NCBI GenBank assembly: GCA_965219925.1
Contig: OZ244795.1
Location: 1,612,001 to 1,676,000 of the forward strand
Reading direction: 5' to 3'
From: Bin87 sp965219925
GTDB lineage: Bacteria; Chloroflexota; Dehalococcoidia; Lucifugimonadales; UBA3495
DNA length: 64,000 nt
Positions 27,583 to 36,139 of the stretch are shown here, in pieces (positions within the stretch are counted from its first letter, which is position 1; each line of letters starts with the position of its first letter). The notes beneath the pieces are model-generated. The model was not told where the DNA came from. It did no database searches and saw only the letters and a list, made by a program, of their open reading frames with translations. The position numbers and the translations under genes were made by a program.

Positions 27583-29550
27583 TTACTCACGGACTCCCCT
27601 GATGTGTTCCAGGTCGGTGAACTGTCCGCCATAGGGTCCGAGATAGGCGTATTCTTCCACGACCTCCGGGTCAATCACCACCTGCACCGACAACGTGTGC
27701 AGCGGCATACTCACCACATTGTAGAACAGTTCGTCCGAAACCGAGTGCCAATGGCCCAACTGTTCTTCGAACGACAAAGAGTTGAGCGCTTTGAACGTGT
27801 TTTCCCAGGCGGTATCACTCACATAGAAGCGCATGAACCGCTCAGGACTGTAAGCGAAGTGAATCGTGGGATGGGGCGGCTCTGCATACCCGCGGAACGG
27901 GTAGATACAGCAGGTGGTGGTTGCGCCGCGATATTCCTGACGCCAGGCCGAGAATTCCATCTCGCGAATCTCGGTCTGCAGCCCTATCTTCTCCCACATC
28001 CCAGCGATGGCCACAACGTAGTCTTTCATCTCGGGCAGTCCGCTCATCGTGTAGCTGATGATCGGCACATTGAAACCGTTCGGGTAACCCGCTTCGACTA
28101 ACAGTTCTTTGGCCCGGTCAACGTCGTAACCATAGAGCTCTTCCCAGTCGGCTTCCCACGCCGGGTTATATCCGGCATACTCGCCGCCAAACGCCTCAGC
28201 GCTGGGAATGAGCGCGGCAACGCGGCCTTCATCGCCCTGGCCGTCGAACAGGTTGTCGCGAATTGCATCGCGGTCTATGGCCTTGTTCATCGCCATGCGA
28301 ACCATCTTGCCGGTTTCGCCGGGCGCAGCCCACGGGCGGGTCGGATCATACGATGCTGCCGAATACGGGTCGAATTCCGGTCCCGACTTCGTCGAGAAAT
28401 ACATGCCGCCGAACACCATCATGCTGTTGACAGCAGTGACCTGGCTCTGGGACAGATCCAAACCATCATCCAAAGCCTGTCCAACCAAAGCTCGGTCAAT
28501 CGTGGCCAACTGCGCTTCCCTGGCCAGCATCGAGGCAAGCCTCGTAGATGCTTCTTCAATTATCAGGATCTGGATTGAATCCCAGTCGGGGTCGATACGA
28601 TAGTGGTCGCCAGGCGCACGTTCCCAAAGCCAGCCAACACCCTTCTCGAATTCGGCGAACTGGTATGGGCCTAGCCGCGCCGGGCCCTGGTCCAATAGCG
28701 TCGGTTCCCCTGCTGAACAGAACCCTTCAAGGTGCAAACTGGTCTCGAAAGATTCGTATTCCGACTCTCCATTGGGACAACCGGTGTCCCATTGCGCCTT
28801 GCTGGTAATGGGCAAACCACGGTATCCGGAGATCCAGTAATCAAAGATCAATTCCGGCCGCTTGCCCATGAAGAAATTGATCTCGTGGTCGCTGATTACC
28901 TCCGGCACCGCCTGGGGATTGGTGCGGAAATAGTCAGAATAGGAAGCCCCACACGCCGGGTTGGTGTAGTAGTTCAACGAGTTCACTACGTCGTGAGCCG
29001 TAAACTCCCCGTACCCAAAGTGAAATTCCACTCCTTCACGGAGCTTGAAATTCCAGGTGCGTGCGTCGTCGCTGACACTCCAGTCGGTAGCGAGTTGCGG
29101 ATCGATCGCTCCGGTATAACGGTTGGGGTCAAGCAGAAACTCGTGGGAAGGACGGTGCTGGCTGGTCGCGCTGCCAGTTACATCGCAGTCCATAATTCCC
29201 TGCCGCGTTTGTTGCGAAAACAGGAAAATCAGGTCCTTGGTCTTCAGTTCACCAACCCTGGCCACGGCTTCCGCAGTAGGGGCCACGGTAGTGGCTGGCG
29301 CCGATGCCACAAATGACGGTCGCGTGGGCGCAGAGTCGCCGCCGGCAGCCGGTTGCGTCGCCACCGTACTTGCCGGCGCTGCCGGCTCTGTCGTGGCATC
29401 CGCAGTCGTAGCGCCCGCGGTCGTAGCGCTGCCCGCGGCGGGGTCGGCGGGAGTTTCCTCTGCCCCTCCGCAGGCCACGACTATTGCCATTGCTATTATC
29501 AGCATCAGCAACCCTATCGTTGGGGTACGGAACATATATCGGTATCTCAT
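27583..29550 (-). CDS. oppA: Oligopeptide ABC transporter substrate-binding lipoprotein (cassette 1)
   Basis: Extracytoplasmic family 5 solute-binding protein of 655 residues. It has a lipoprotein signal (MRYRYMFRTPTIGLLMLIIA, then VACGG with the lipobox Cys), a low-complexity linker rich in A and T, and the SBP_bac_5 domain with LATDWSVSDDARTWNFKLREG and GPYQF. ATG 29550 is set by GGAGAG 5 nt upstream; the frame extends to 29604 but that part lies in the intergenic repeat. Substrate is probably a peptide or similar oligomer. The mature domain is clearly diverged from its paralogue at 31916-33856, although the signal peptide is nearly identical. Confidence 0.92.
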   Translation of the reverse strand: MRYRYMFRTPTIGLLMLIIAMAIVVACGGAEETPADPAAGSATTAGATTADATTEPAAPASTVATQPAAGGDSAPTRPSFVASAPATTVAPTAEAVARVGELKTKDLIFLFSQQTRQGIMDCDVTGSATSQHRPSHEFLLDPNRYTGAIDPQLATDWSVSDDARTWNFKLREGVEFHFGYGEFTAHDVVNSLNYYTNPACGASYSDYFRTNPQAVPEVISDHEINFFMGKRPELIFDYWISGYRGLPITSKAQWDTGCPNGESEYESFETSLHLEGFCSAGEPTLLDQGPARLGPYQFAEFEKGVGWLWERAPGDHYRIDPDWDSIQILIIEEASTRLASMLAREAQLATIDRALVGQALDDGLDLSQSQVTAVNSMMVFGGMYFSTKSGPEFDPYSAASYDPTRPWAAPGETGKMVRMAMNKAIDRDAIRDNLFDGQGDEGRVAALIPSAEAFGGEYAGYNPAWEADWEELYGYDVDRAKELLVEAGYPNGFNVPIISYTMSGLPEMKDYVVAIAGMWEKIGLQTEIREMEFSAWRQEYRGATTTCCIYPFRGYAEPPHPTIHFAYSPERFMRFYVSDTAWENTFKALNSLSFEEQLGHWHSVSDELFYNVVSMPLHTLSVQVVIDPEVVEEYAYLGPYGGQFTDLEHIRGVRE

Positions 29551-29703
29551 TGCTTCTCTCCAAGATTTGGTTAGTTCTTTCTTCTTGCTTGCCCAACTGA
29601 CCAAAGCAGCGTGATCGTATCAGCCCGTCAGTCTCTTCACAACTTCTAAACGTTTCTCAATCTCGGATCCAGTCGATCCCTCAGCCAGTCTCCCAGCAAG
29701 TTC
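29533..29703 (-). repeat. oppC-3'/oppA-5' junction repeat, copy 1
   Basis: The end of the OppC-type gene, the intergenic spacer and the start of the oppA gene here are clearly related in sequence and layout to 33839-34018, in the same orientation. Shared parts include the spacer stretch CAGCCCGTCAGTCTCTTC and the identical site TGAGATACCGATATATGTTC at the start of the lipoprotein gene. This marks a tandem duplication of the cassette. Confidence 0.7.
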
Positions 29704-30737
29704 ATCGACAATACCGTCATCACTATCGCCAGACACGGGAACAGGAACATCCACCACGCGCTGGTGATCAATTCCCTCCCGTCTGCCGCCATCACTCCCC
29801 ACGACGGCGCCGGCGGCCTGATCCCCGCCCCAAGGTAACTCAGCGTCGCTTCCAGTATGATCACGTGCCCTACTTCCAGCGTCGCCAGCACTATCACCGT
29901 ATTGAACACGTTGGGGAATATGTGCCGCATCATGATCCGCGCGTTCGACGCTCCCGCCACTCTGGCCCGGTCCACAAAATCCCGCTGCTTTATCGCCAGC
30001 GCATCACCCCTCACCACCCGCGCATACCGCGCCCACAACAACAGCGCTATCACCGTTATCACCGTCACGTATCCCGACCCCACCGCCGCTACCAGCGTCA
30101 ACGCCAGCAGTATCGACGGAAACGCCAGTTTGATGTCCACCACACGCATTATTATCCCGTCGGCTATCCCACCGCGAAACGCCGCCAACATCCCCAGCGT
30201 CGTTCCCAAAAACCCCCCCAACAGTATCGCCAGACACGATACCATCAGCGATACCCGCGCTCCGTGCAGCAACCGGCTCAGCACATCACGCCCCAACTTG
30301 TCCGTCCCCAACGGAAATTCCCAACTCCCTCCGGGTATCGCCTGCACCAGCGCCTCTCCCAGCTCCGCCTCCCCGTTACCGTTCCGGTCATCCAGCGTCC
30401 CAGCCCCCGATGCCAGCAGGTGCCGCACGTTGTTTATGTTCACCTGCGTCTCATCGTTCTGTACCCGCTGCACTATCTCCTGCGTCAGTACCTGATCCCC
30501 CACCCACACCGGCGGCAACTTCGTGCTGTCCAAGTGATTGTCCGTCGCTCCGTGCGGCGACAGCAGGTTCGCGAACACCGCCGGTATGATCAGCACCAGC
30601 ACCAGGATGATCAGCGGTATCACCGGAAAACGGCGAAATTCACTCCACGCATTCTCAGCCCTTCCCTGCGCCGCCTCCGGCGCTCCTGCTGCTATCTGTC
30701 CTGCCGGTCCCCCGGGAGCATTTGCCTGCACCGCCAT
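29646..30737 (-). CDS. oppC: Oligopeptide ABC transporter permease, OppC-type (cassette 2)
   Basis: Same architecture as the gene at 25401-26486: N-terminal membrane segment, external loop (here KLPPVWVGDQVLTQEIVQRV and a different middle part), then the permease core with GDALAIKQRDFVDRARVAGAS and the tail MNLLGDWLRDRLDPRLRNV. Its codons are unusual for the window: third positions are strongly G-rich and ATA is frequent, unlike the cassette 1 copy that encodes nearly the same protein. It ends 95 bp before the cassette 1 binding protein. Confidence 0.93.
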   Translation of the reverse strand: MAVQANAPGGPAGQIAAGAPEAAQGRAENAWSEFRRFPVIPLIILVLVLIIPAVFANLLSPHGATDNHLDSTKLPPVWVGDQVLTQEIVQRVQNDETQVNINNVRHLLASGAGTLDDRNGNGEAELGEALVQAIPGGSWEFPLGTDKLGRDVLSRLLHGARVSLMVSCLAILLGGFLGTTLGMLAAFRGGIADGIIMRVVDIKLAFPSILLALTLVAAVGSGYVTVITVIALLLWARYARVVRGDALAIKQRDFVDRARVAGASNARIMMRHIFPNVFNTVIVLATLEVGHVIILEATLSYLGAGIRPPAPSWGVMAADGRELITSAWWMFLFPCLAIVMTVLSMNLLGDWLRDRLDPRLRNV

Positions 30738-30791
30738 TTCTTATCTCCCCTTCATTCCTTCCGTCGATTCCTGCCCGTCGATCCCCAGCCT

Positions 30792-31709
30792 TCAGGAATA
30801 CCTGATCCGCGGGTCCACATAGGCGTACACGATGTCAGTCAGTATATTGATCCCTATGTACAGCAGGGCAAATATCATCACGATCGCCTGCACCGTTATA
30901 TGATCCTTCGACACTATCGCCTGTATTACCAACTGTCCTATCCCGGGCCACGCAAATATGGTCTCTATCACCACCGACCCCGTTATCAGCACCGCCAGTA
31001 TCAGGCTGAAGTAGGTCAGCGGCACTATCAGGGCGTTCCGAAAACAGTGCTTCCACACTATCTTCCACTCCGGTATCCCCTTGATTCGCGCCAACTTCAC
31101 GTACTCCGTGTCCAGCACATCCAGCATCGACGACCGCGTCAGCCTCATTATCGCCGCCACGTTGTAGTAACCCAACGCGAACCCGGGCAGCAGCATGTAC
31201 TTGATTCCGCCCTTTCCAGACGTCGGCAACCACCCCAGCTGCACCGCGAAAATCCACATCAGTATCAACCCCACCGCAAACGTCGGCGCCGACTGCCCCA
31301 GTATCGCGAACATCTTCGCTCCACTGTCAAACCACGAGTCCTTCCTTACCGCCGACAATACCCCGATCGGAAACGCGATCACCCCGGTTATTATCAACGC
31401 GAACGCTGACAACTGCATCGTCGCCGGCAACTTCTCCACTATCAGGTCCAGCACCGGACGATCCCACTTGAACGACGTTCCCAAATCACCAGTCAGCAAC
31501 CGCCTCATGTACGTCAGATACTGCACGTGCAGCGGCTGGTCCAACCCCCACTCCTTCCGCACCCGCTCCAACTGTTCCTTCGACGCTTCGTCGTCAAATA
31601 TCGCCGCCAATGGATCCCCGGCTATCCGCGACAACGCGAATACAATCAGGCTGATGACGAATACCGCCAGCAACCCCTGTAATATCCGCAATACTATAAA
31701 TCGCTGCAT
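30792..31709 (-). CDS. oppB: Oligopeptide ABC transporter permease, OppB-type (cassette 2)
   Basis: OppB/DppB permease of 305 residues, MQRFIVLRILQGLLAVFVIS at the start and RLTRSSMLDVLDTEYVKLA with RIKGIPEWKIVWKHCFRNA in the EAA loop. Most of the protein matches the cassette 1 copy, differing chiefly in the external part around 60-100. Like its partner it has G-rich third codon positions. No dedicated ATPases are found in this cassette. Confidence 0.93.
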   Translation of the reverse strand: MQRFIVLRILQGLLAVFVISLIVFALSRIAGDPLAAIFDDEASKEQLERVRKEWGLDQPLHVQYLTYMRRLLTGDLGTSFKWDRPVLDLIVEKLPATMQLSAFALIITGVIAFPIGVLSAVRKDSWFDSGAKMFAILGQSAPTFAVGLILMWIFAVQLGWLPTSGKGGIKYMLLPGFALGYYNVAAIMRLTRSSMLDVLDTEYVKLARIKGIPEWKIVWKHCFRNALIVPLTYFSLILAVLITGSVVIETIFAWPGIGQLVIQAIVSKDHITVQAIVMIFALLYIGINILTDIVYAYVDPRIRYS

Positions 31710-31839
31710 GATGTTCAGTCCGACCGATGTGTAGCGTTATCGTTGATCCTGTCGCGCTCCCGGTTGTTTAGTCGATAATCCACCAGTCACGCAATCTCGT
31801 TTGACTTTTTTCCAATGGTTCAAAACCCTTCAATCCGAT

Positions 31840-31892
31840 ATGACCCACGTCGCCAGGTTGTCTAGCCTGTTTCCGGCGGCGCGGGTCATATA
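31840..31892 (-). other. Hairpin between oppA and oppB of cassette 2
   Basis: ATATGACCC (31840-31848) and GGGTCATAT (31884-31892) form a 9-bp stem downstream of the binding-protein gene. A T-run is not placed directly after it, so it could be a partial terminator or an mRNA 3'-end stabiliser. It would let the binding protein be made in excess over the permeases. Confidence 0.45.
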
Positions 31893-31915
31893 CACAGTCA
31901 GGGACTACCTGCGAT

Positions 31916-33856
31916 TTACTCCCGTTGACCCTTGACGTATTCGAGGTAGATATAGTTGCCGTTGTTGGGTCCCAGGAAGATGTACTCCGCCACCACGTCA
32001 GGATTCACCGTTGCGCTCACCGGCAGCGTCCAGCCTGGGATAGTGGTTACCTGGTAGAAAAGCTCGTCCGAGACTTTCTGCCAGTCGGCCGTGGCATCGG
32101 CTTCGTTCAACGCCCGTAGCGCCTTGTTCTTGTTGACCTGGATATCGTCGCTGGTGTAGGCCCGGAAGAACCGCTCGGCGCTGAAGTAAAAGTGCACCCG
32201 CGTGTCTATCGGCGCCGCCGGTCCCCGGAACGGGTACACGCAGCAGTCCGTATCCAACCCCCGATAATTGTTGCGCCAGTTAGAAAACTCGATGGCATCT
32301 GTCTGCGGCTCCAGCCCGATCTCACGCCAGTACCCCGACATCGCTTCCATCAGGTCCGGCAGTTCCGGCACTCCGCTCAACGGGAATACCGGTATCCGGA
32401 AACTGAACCCCTCCGGGTATCCCGCTTCCGTCAGCAACTCACGCGCCTTCTCCGGGTCGTAGCCATACAGCTCCTCCCAAGCGTCTTCCCATGCCGGGTT
32501 GTAACCTGCCGGGAAGTCCGGAACCAGCGTGCCAATCCATTGCCGTCCGCCGCCGCCCTCAAATATTGCGCTGTTGATCTGGTTCCGGTCCAGAGCCTTA
32601 TTCATTGCCATGCGGACCAGGCGCCCAGTTTCCCCAGGCTCGTTCCACGGCATGTGTTCGTCCCGGTGCGGCACATTGTTATAGCTGACCTTGAGCTCCG
32701 CCTGTTCCTCGGGAGTTAGATCGGTGGGAACTCCCTCCTCGCCGGTGGCATAATACAATCCACCAAACAGAGCGAAAGCAGTATTGGCGGTCACCGAACT
32801 GTCGAAGATCGTCATGCCCCCGGCGATGGCCTCTCCCAGCAACGACCGGTTGATCGCTGCTATGTGACCTTCGCCCGCCAGCATGATCGCCAGCCGCGTC
32901 GCCGGCTCCCTCACGTTCTTCAGCTCGATCTCCGGGAAGTCGGGATCCACCCGCCAGTGTTCATAGTCCACAACATCCCATCGCCAGCCCACGCCTTCCT
33001 CAAAACTTACGTATTCGTAGGGTCCCGTCCGCGCCGATTTCTCATAAACCAGGTCCCGGCTCTGCGCGCAGTACCCCAACTCTCCGTAATCGGCTTCCCC
33101 GTTGGGGCAGGCCTGGTCCCACTGCACTTTGCTGCTCATGGGAACGCCCCGATAACCCGACAACCAGTAGACCAGGTCGACCGCCGGTCTTTGTTTCGTA
33201 TGGAGATTGACTTCGTAGTCGTTGACTATCTCAACGTCGGCACCCGGATCACTGCGGAAGTAGTCCGAATAGGATGCGCGGCATTCCGGATTGGTGTAGT
33301 AGCCCAACGAGTGTTTCACGTCCTGAGCCGTAAATTCGCCCCACTCATCGTGCCACCTCACTCCCTGCCGAAGCTTGAAATTCCACGCCCGGCCGTCGGG
33401 AGTGATGCTCCACTCAGTCGCCAGCATCGGCTCGTACGATCCGTCAATTCGGCTGACGTCTATCATATACTCCATTGCCATCCGGTAGTTGACCACTCCA
33501 GAACCGGTGACTTCACAGTCCAGCGGCGACTCCAGCGACGGCGGGTCCAGTACCGCGATCAGCCGATCCGTGACCACTTCACCCTGAAGTGTCGACACAT
33601 CCAGTGTGGGAAGCACCGTAGCCTGTATCACCGATGCCCTCTGCGTGGGCGTCGGCGCCGCGTCTTGCGGAACCGGCGTATTGGTGGCTGACGGTTCCTG
33701 GGCGCCCGTTGACGCCTGTTCTCCGGTCGCAGCGGTTCCCGCGGCGGTGTCGGCAGGAGTTTCCTCTGCCCCTCCGCAGGCTACGACTATTGCCATTGCC
33801 ATTATCAGCATCAGCAGCCCTATCGTTGGGGTCCGGAACATATATCGGTATCTCAT
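31916..33856 (-). CDS. oppA: Oligopeptide ABC transporter substrate-binding lipoprotein (cassette 2)
   Basis: Family 5 solute-binding lipoprotein of 646 residues. The signal MRYRYMFRTPTIGLLMLIMA and lipobox VACGG are nearly the same as in cassette 1, followed by a low-complexity linker and the mature domain with LATEWSITPDGRAWNFKLRQG and GPYEYVSF. GGAGAG 5 nt upstream fixes the ATG at 33856; a longer frame up to 34060 runs through the relic permease sequence. The mature domains of the two paralogues differ enough to suggest different ligands feeding one ATPase pair. Confidence 0.92.
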   Translation of the reverse strand: MRYRYMFRTPTIGLLMLIMAMAIVVACGGAEETPADTAAGTAATGEQASTGAQEPSATNTPVPQDAAPTPTQRASVIQATVLPTLDVSTLQGEVVTDRLIAVLDPPSLESPLDCEVTGSGVVNYRMAMEYMIDVSRIDGSYEPMLATEWSITPDGRAWNFKLRQGVRWHDEWGEFTAQDVKHSLGYYTNPECRASYSDYFRSDPGADVEIVNDYEVNLHTKQRPAVDLVYWLSGYRGVPMSSKVQWDQACPNGEADYGELGYCAQSRDLVYEKSARTGPYEYVSFEEGVGWRWDVVDYEHWRVDPDFPEIELKNVREPATRLAIMLAGEGHIAAINRSLLGEAIAGGMTIFDSSVTANTAFALFGGLYYATGEEGVPTDLTPEEQAELKVSYNNVPHRDEHMPWNEPGETGRLVRMAMNKALDRNQINSAIFEGGGGRQWIGTLVPDFPAGYNPAWEDAWEELYGYDPEKARELLTEAGYPEGFSFRIPVFPLSGVPELPDLMEAMSGYWREIGLEPQTDAIEFSNWRNNYRGLDTDCCVYPFRGPAAPIDTRVHFYFSAERFFRAYTSDDIQVNKNKALRALNEADATADWQKVSDELFYQVTTIPGWTLPVSATVNPDVVAEYIFLGPNNGNYIYLEYVKGQRE

Positions 33857-34018
33857 TGCTTCTCTCCAGGATTCGATTAGTGCTTTCTTCTTCTTTGGCT
33901 TACCCAATTGACCATAGCAGGCTGACCATATCAGCCCGTCAGTCTCTTCGCAATTTCTAAACGTTTCTAAATCCCCGGGCCCATCCGATCTCTCAACCAG
34001 TCTCCCAGTAAATTCATC
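33839..34018 (-). repeat. oppC-3'/oppA-5' junction repeat, copy 2
   Basis: Direct repeat of 29533-29703. It shows that a third cassette, or the parent of the duplication, once lay upstream. Confidence 0.7.
33969..34018 (-). pseudogene. Vestige of a third OppC-type permease gene (3' end only)
   Basis: On the minus strand the frame beginning ATG at 34018 reads MNLLGDWLRDRMGPGI and stops. The intact OppC-type genes end MNLLGDWLRDRLDPRLRNV and MNLFGDWLRDRLDPKLRNV. Upstream of this point the similarity stops abruptly, so only the last codons remain. It sits in the same position relative to oppA as the intact permease of cassette 2 does to the next oppA. Confidence 0.7.
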
Positions 34019-34093
34019 TCCGGTTGTCGATTTCACCGAACAGCCGCCCGGACGCAGCAATTAGCGCCCGGACGCCACTCGGTAGGCTTTGGC

Positions 34094-34122
34094 AATATAT
34101 GAAACATCCATGTGGCAGTCAA
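34094..34122 (-). promoter_or_regulatory. Probable promoter of the opp operon
   Basis: On the minus strand TTGACT (34122-34117), a 17-bp spacer and TATATT (34099-34094). The transcript would begin near 34087 and have a leader of about 230 nt before oppA at 33856. This is the closest match to a sigma70 consensus in the region. Confidence 0.65.
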
Positions 34123-34222
34123 ATCGGAACCGGGTTGACTTTGCTACGTTTTCCATAACATAATGGTTCACCCTTGTGGTTTGTTCGCAATATATGACGA
34201 TAATATACAAATACTGTAACTC

Positions 34223-34249
34223 AAACGACTGGTTTCGTACCAGTCGTTT
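34223..34249. promoter_or_regulatory. Perfect inverted repeat upstream of the opp promoter
   Basis: AAACGACTGG, a 7-bp spacer, CCAGTCGTTT. It lies ~100 bp upstream of the -35 box. It could be an operator, or a weak terminator for the cupin gene transcript, which ends at 34441 on the same strand. There is only a short T-run. Confidence 0.5.
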
Positions 34250-34337
34250 CACGTGCTACCGATTATGCAATGTAAATACCCTTGTCATATGCCTCAATGA
34301 GATAAAGCGCGACGGAGCAAATCCGGTAACTCAATCC

Positions 34338-34385
34338 AGGGGGTGATTACTTTCCGGGGGGGTGAGCACTTTGCCCGCCATCGAT
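34338..34385. repeat. Short direct repeat of a GGGGTGA-N2-ACTTT motif
   Basis: GGGGTGATTACTTTCC and GGGGTGAGCACTTTGC lie in tandem. The second, with CCGCCATCGAT after it, resembles the sequence near the right end of the island (GGGGCTGACCACTTTC at 49070-49085, with CGCCATCCAG after it). Motifs of this shape are found at the ends of some IS elements. Here they may be the leftover end of a lost element. Confidence 0.4.
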
Positions 34386-34440
34386 TTCATTCGACCCGGA
34401 AACGCACACCCGACCCCGAAATGCACACTGGACGCCTGGT

Positions 34441-34908
34441 TCAGGTTCCCGCGTCCACCACGTCGCCGCCAAGGGACTGCCGAATTCGTTGGACGGCTTC
34501 GCGAAACCCCGGAGTTTCGGGAGAATCTTCGACCGCCGCCACCTGAATGAAAAACTGTTCAAAACCAGCCGGCGAAAAAATGGTCAGAATCCGGGCTGGC
34601 GTCGAACCACCATTCTTGAACGTGTGCGGCGTCTCGCGCGGAATCAGCACAAACCCGCCGGCAACCGCCCGCAGGGTCCGTGGTCCAACGGTAATTTCTA
34701 CTTCACCTTCCAGGATGTAGAAAGCTTCTTCCGTTTCGTGATGGACGTGTAACGGCGGCCCATCAACATCGACGGTAAATTCCAGGAGCGAATACGCTCC
34801 TCCCGTCTGTTCAGAGGTAGCTTTGACGACTACTTCGGGATGGCCCGGCGGAGCGTATCGGTCGCCTTCGCCGTCCGCCAATACCCATGCGCCATCATGC
34901 GCCTCCAT
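34441..34908 (-). CDS. Cupin-domain protein
   Basis: Small beta-barrel protein of 155 residues with both cupin motifs: PPLHVHHETEEAFYILEGEVEI (metal-binding His and Glu) and IPRETPHTFKNGG. The C-terminal ~35 residues are an extra helical tail. Single-domain cupins cover isomerases, dioxygenases and sugar-binding proteins, so no reaction can be assigned. It ends an apparent pair with the LLM oxidoreductase, 33 bp away on the same strand. Confidence 0.85.
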   Translation of the reverse strand: MEAHDGAWVLADGEGDRYAPPGHPEVVVKATSEQTGGAYSLLEFTVDVDGPPLHVHHETEEAFYILEGEVEITVGPRTLRAVAGGFVLIPRETPHTFKNGGSTPARILTIFSPAGFEQFFIQVAAVEDSPETPGFREAVQRIRQSLGGDVVDAGT

Positions 34909-34941
34909 AATTCAATTGCAAATCCGGTACAAAACCGGCAA

Positions 34942-35784
34942 TTACAAAACCGCCTCAGCGATGCGTTCCAGGTCGTCCAGTACGCTGCTGTCTGTGGTGC
35001 TGGCGACTCTAACGATAACGCGGTTCGCTCCAGCATTGGCGAACTGTTCTATCAGCCCCCGATCCGCCGGCTGTCCGAATACGGTGACGCTGATGCCAGA
35101 CGGGTCACGCCCGGATGCCTCGGCAAGTTCATCAATAGCCGCCCTGCCGGCAGCGATCTGCTCGGGACTCGAAGCCGTGGGCATCCATCCGTCCCCCCAC
35201 CGCACCACACGTCGGAACACGTTCCTAGCATTGCCACCCAGGATCACCGGAGGGCCGCCTTCCTGCGCCGGTTTGGGATTGCACTGTACCGGAGGAAAGT
35301 CGTAATAGCGGCCATGATATTCAGCCGCGTCCTGAGTCCACAAGGCACGCATCACCTCGATCGCTTCCCGAGCCTGTGTCCACCGGTGATCGAAATCGCC
35401 CCCCATTATCTCGGTTTCCTCGCGTAACCAACCGGTGCCAATACCAAGCAGGAACCGCCCGCCGGAGAAACGGTCCAGCGTGGAAATGGCACCCGCCAAA
35501 ACCAACGGGTTTCGTTCCGGTATCAACGATATGCCAGTCCCGAGCTTGATCTTGCTGGTAACTGCCGAAGCGCGCGCCAGCCCGATGTACGGGTCCGCCA
35601 TATCGCTCATGTAATCGGGGATAGATCCATCCGGTGAACCGGGATATTTCGACGCCGGGTTCACCGGCATTACCGGGTGTTCCGGCAGCCAGATCGATTC
35701 AAAGCCAAGCGATTCGGCTTTGGCAGCTATCTCTGCAACATCAATAGAATTGGTGGAGATTGACATGTTCAATCCGATTTCCAT
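34942..35784 (-). CDS. LLM-class F420-dependent oxidoreductase
   Basis: Bacterial luciferase-like TIM barrel of 280 residues. GFESIWLPEHPV, LARASAVTSKIKLGTGI, RFLLGIGTGWLREE and GGNARNVFRRVVRWGDGWMP are typical of the F420-dependent subgroup (TIGR03619-like). The ATG at 35784 is chosen over 35823 because GGAGG lies 5 nt upstream. Substrate unknown. It is one of two likely F420 enzymes in the window, the other being the PPOX protein at 55318. Confidence 0.9.
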   Translation of the reverse strand: MEIGLNMSISTNSIDVAEIAAKAESLGFESIWLPEHPVMPVNPASKYPGSPDGSIPDYMSDMADPYIGLARASAVTSKIKLGTGISLIPERNPLVLAGAISTLDRFSGGRFLLGIGTGWLREETEIMGGDFDHRWTQAREAIEVMRALWTQDAAEYHGRYYDFPPVQCNPKPAQEGGPPVILGGNARNVFRRVVRWGDGWMPTASSPEQIAAGRAAIDELAEASGRDPSGISVTVFGQPADRGLIEQFANAGANRVIVRVASTTDSSVLDDLERIAEAVL

Positions 35785-35878
35785 TCTGGCCTCCGGTGGC
35801 AACTGTTTCGTGACATCTATCAACGTCGCGATAATAGCACGGCGTTTAACCCCGGTCTATGTGCCGGCCGGTTACGCC

Positions 35879-36002
35879 AGGGCCTTTTCAAAGTTACGGA
35901 AATTAAACACCCGCTCGTCCTGAGCCTGTCGAAGGATGGTCGACGATGGTTCGACAAGCTCACCATGAGCGGAGGTCGGAAGACTTTGAAAAGAAAGGCC
36001 CT
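35879..36002. repeat. MITE-like element with a CTGAGCCTGTCGAAGG core
   Basis: Terminal inverted repeats AGGGCCTTTTCAAAGT (left) and ACTTTGAAAAGAAAGGCCCT (right, with a 3-nt indel) enclose an inner palindrome, CCGCTC..TGAGCCTGTCGAA with TTCGACAAGCTCA..GAGCGG. The core CTGAGCCTGTCGAAGG is a common dispersed repeat and appears again at 41588-41606. No coding potential. Confidence 0.7.
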
Positions 36003-36088
36003 GCGGTTATGCCGTCAAAGCGTCCATTTAGCCCTGCCAAACAGCGCTTCCCTCCAACATACCGGCCCGGCAACCCGCCGTTACGGAA

Positions 36089-36097
36089 TGATATACT
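36089..36097 (+). promoter_or_regulatory. Extended -10 promoter of the GYD gene
   Basis: TG, one base, then TATACT (36092-36097), 43 bp before the ATG at 36140. There is no clear -35, as allowed for an extended -10. Confidence 0.5.
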
Positions 36098-36139
36098 GGT
36101 TCCCGCCTCCGACATTTGGCCATAGAAGGTTTTGAAGAC

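Larger units (their letters stand above)
33857..34440. other. Regulatory region upstream of the opp operon
   Basis: No gene is credible here. It contains, from right to left on the minus strand, repeated TGA-CACTTT motifs at 34338-34385, a 27-bp palindrome at 34223-34249, a good promoter at 34094-34122, and the vestigial permease end at 33969-34018. The region is more AT-rich than its surroundings. Confidence 0.6.
35785..36139. other. Non-coding gap with a MITE-like element and a promoter
   Basis: Divergent gap between the LLM gene and the GYD gene. It contains the 124-bp element at 35879-36002 and an extended -10 promoter at 36089-36097. Nothing else is seen. Confidence 0.65.

Noticed and set aside
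29865..31409. Long plus-strand open frame of 514 codons opposite the two cassette 2 permeases
   Set aside because: The product is dominated by R, H, P, Q and Y and crosses two clear permease genes and their gap. It arises from the G-rich third positions of the real genes.
34061..34252. Small minus-strand frame of 63 codons upstream of the opp operon
   Set aside because: It spans the promoter and palindrome, has no binding site and has biased composition.
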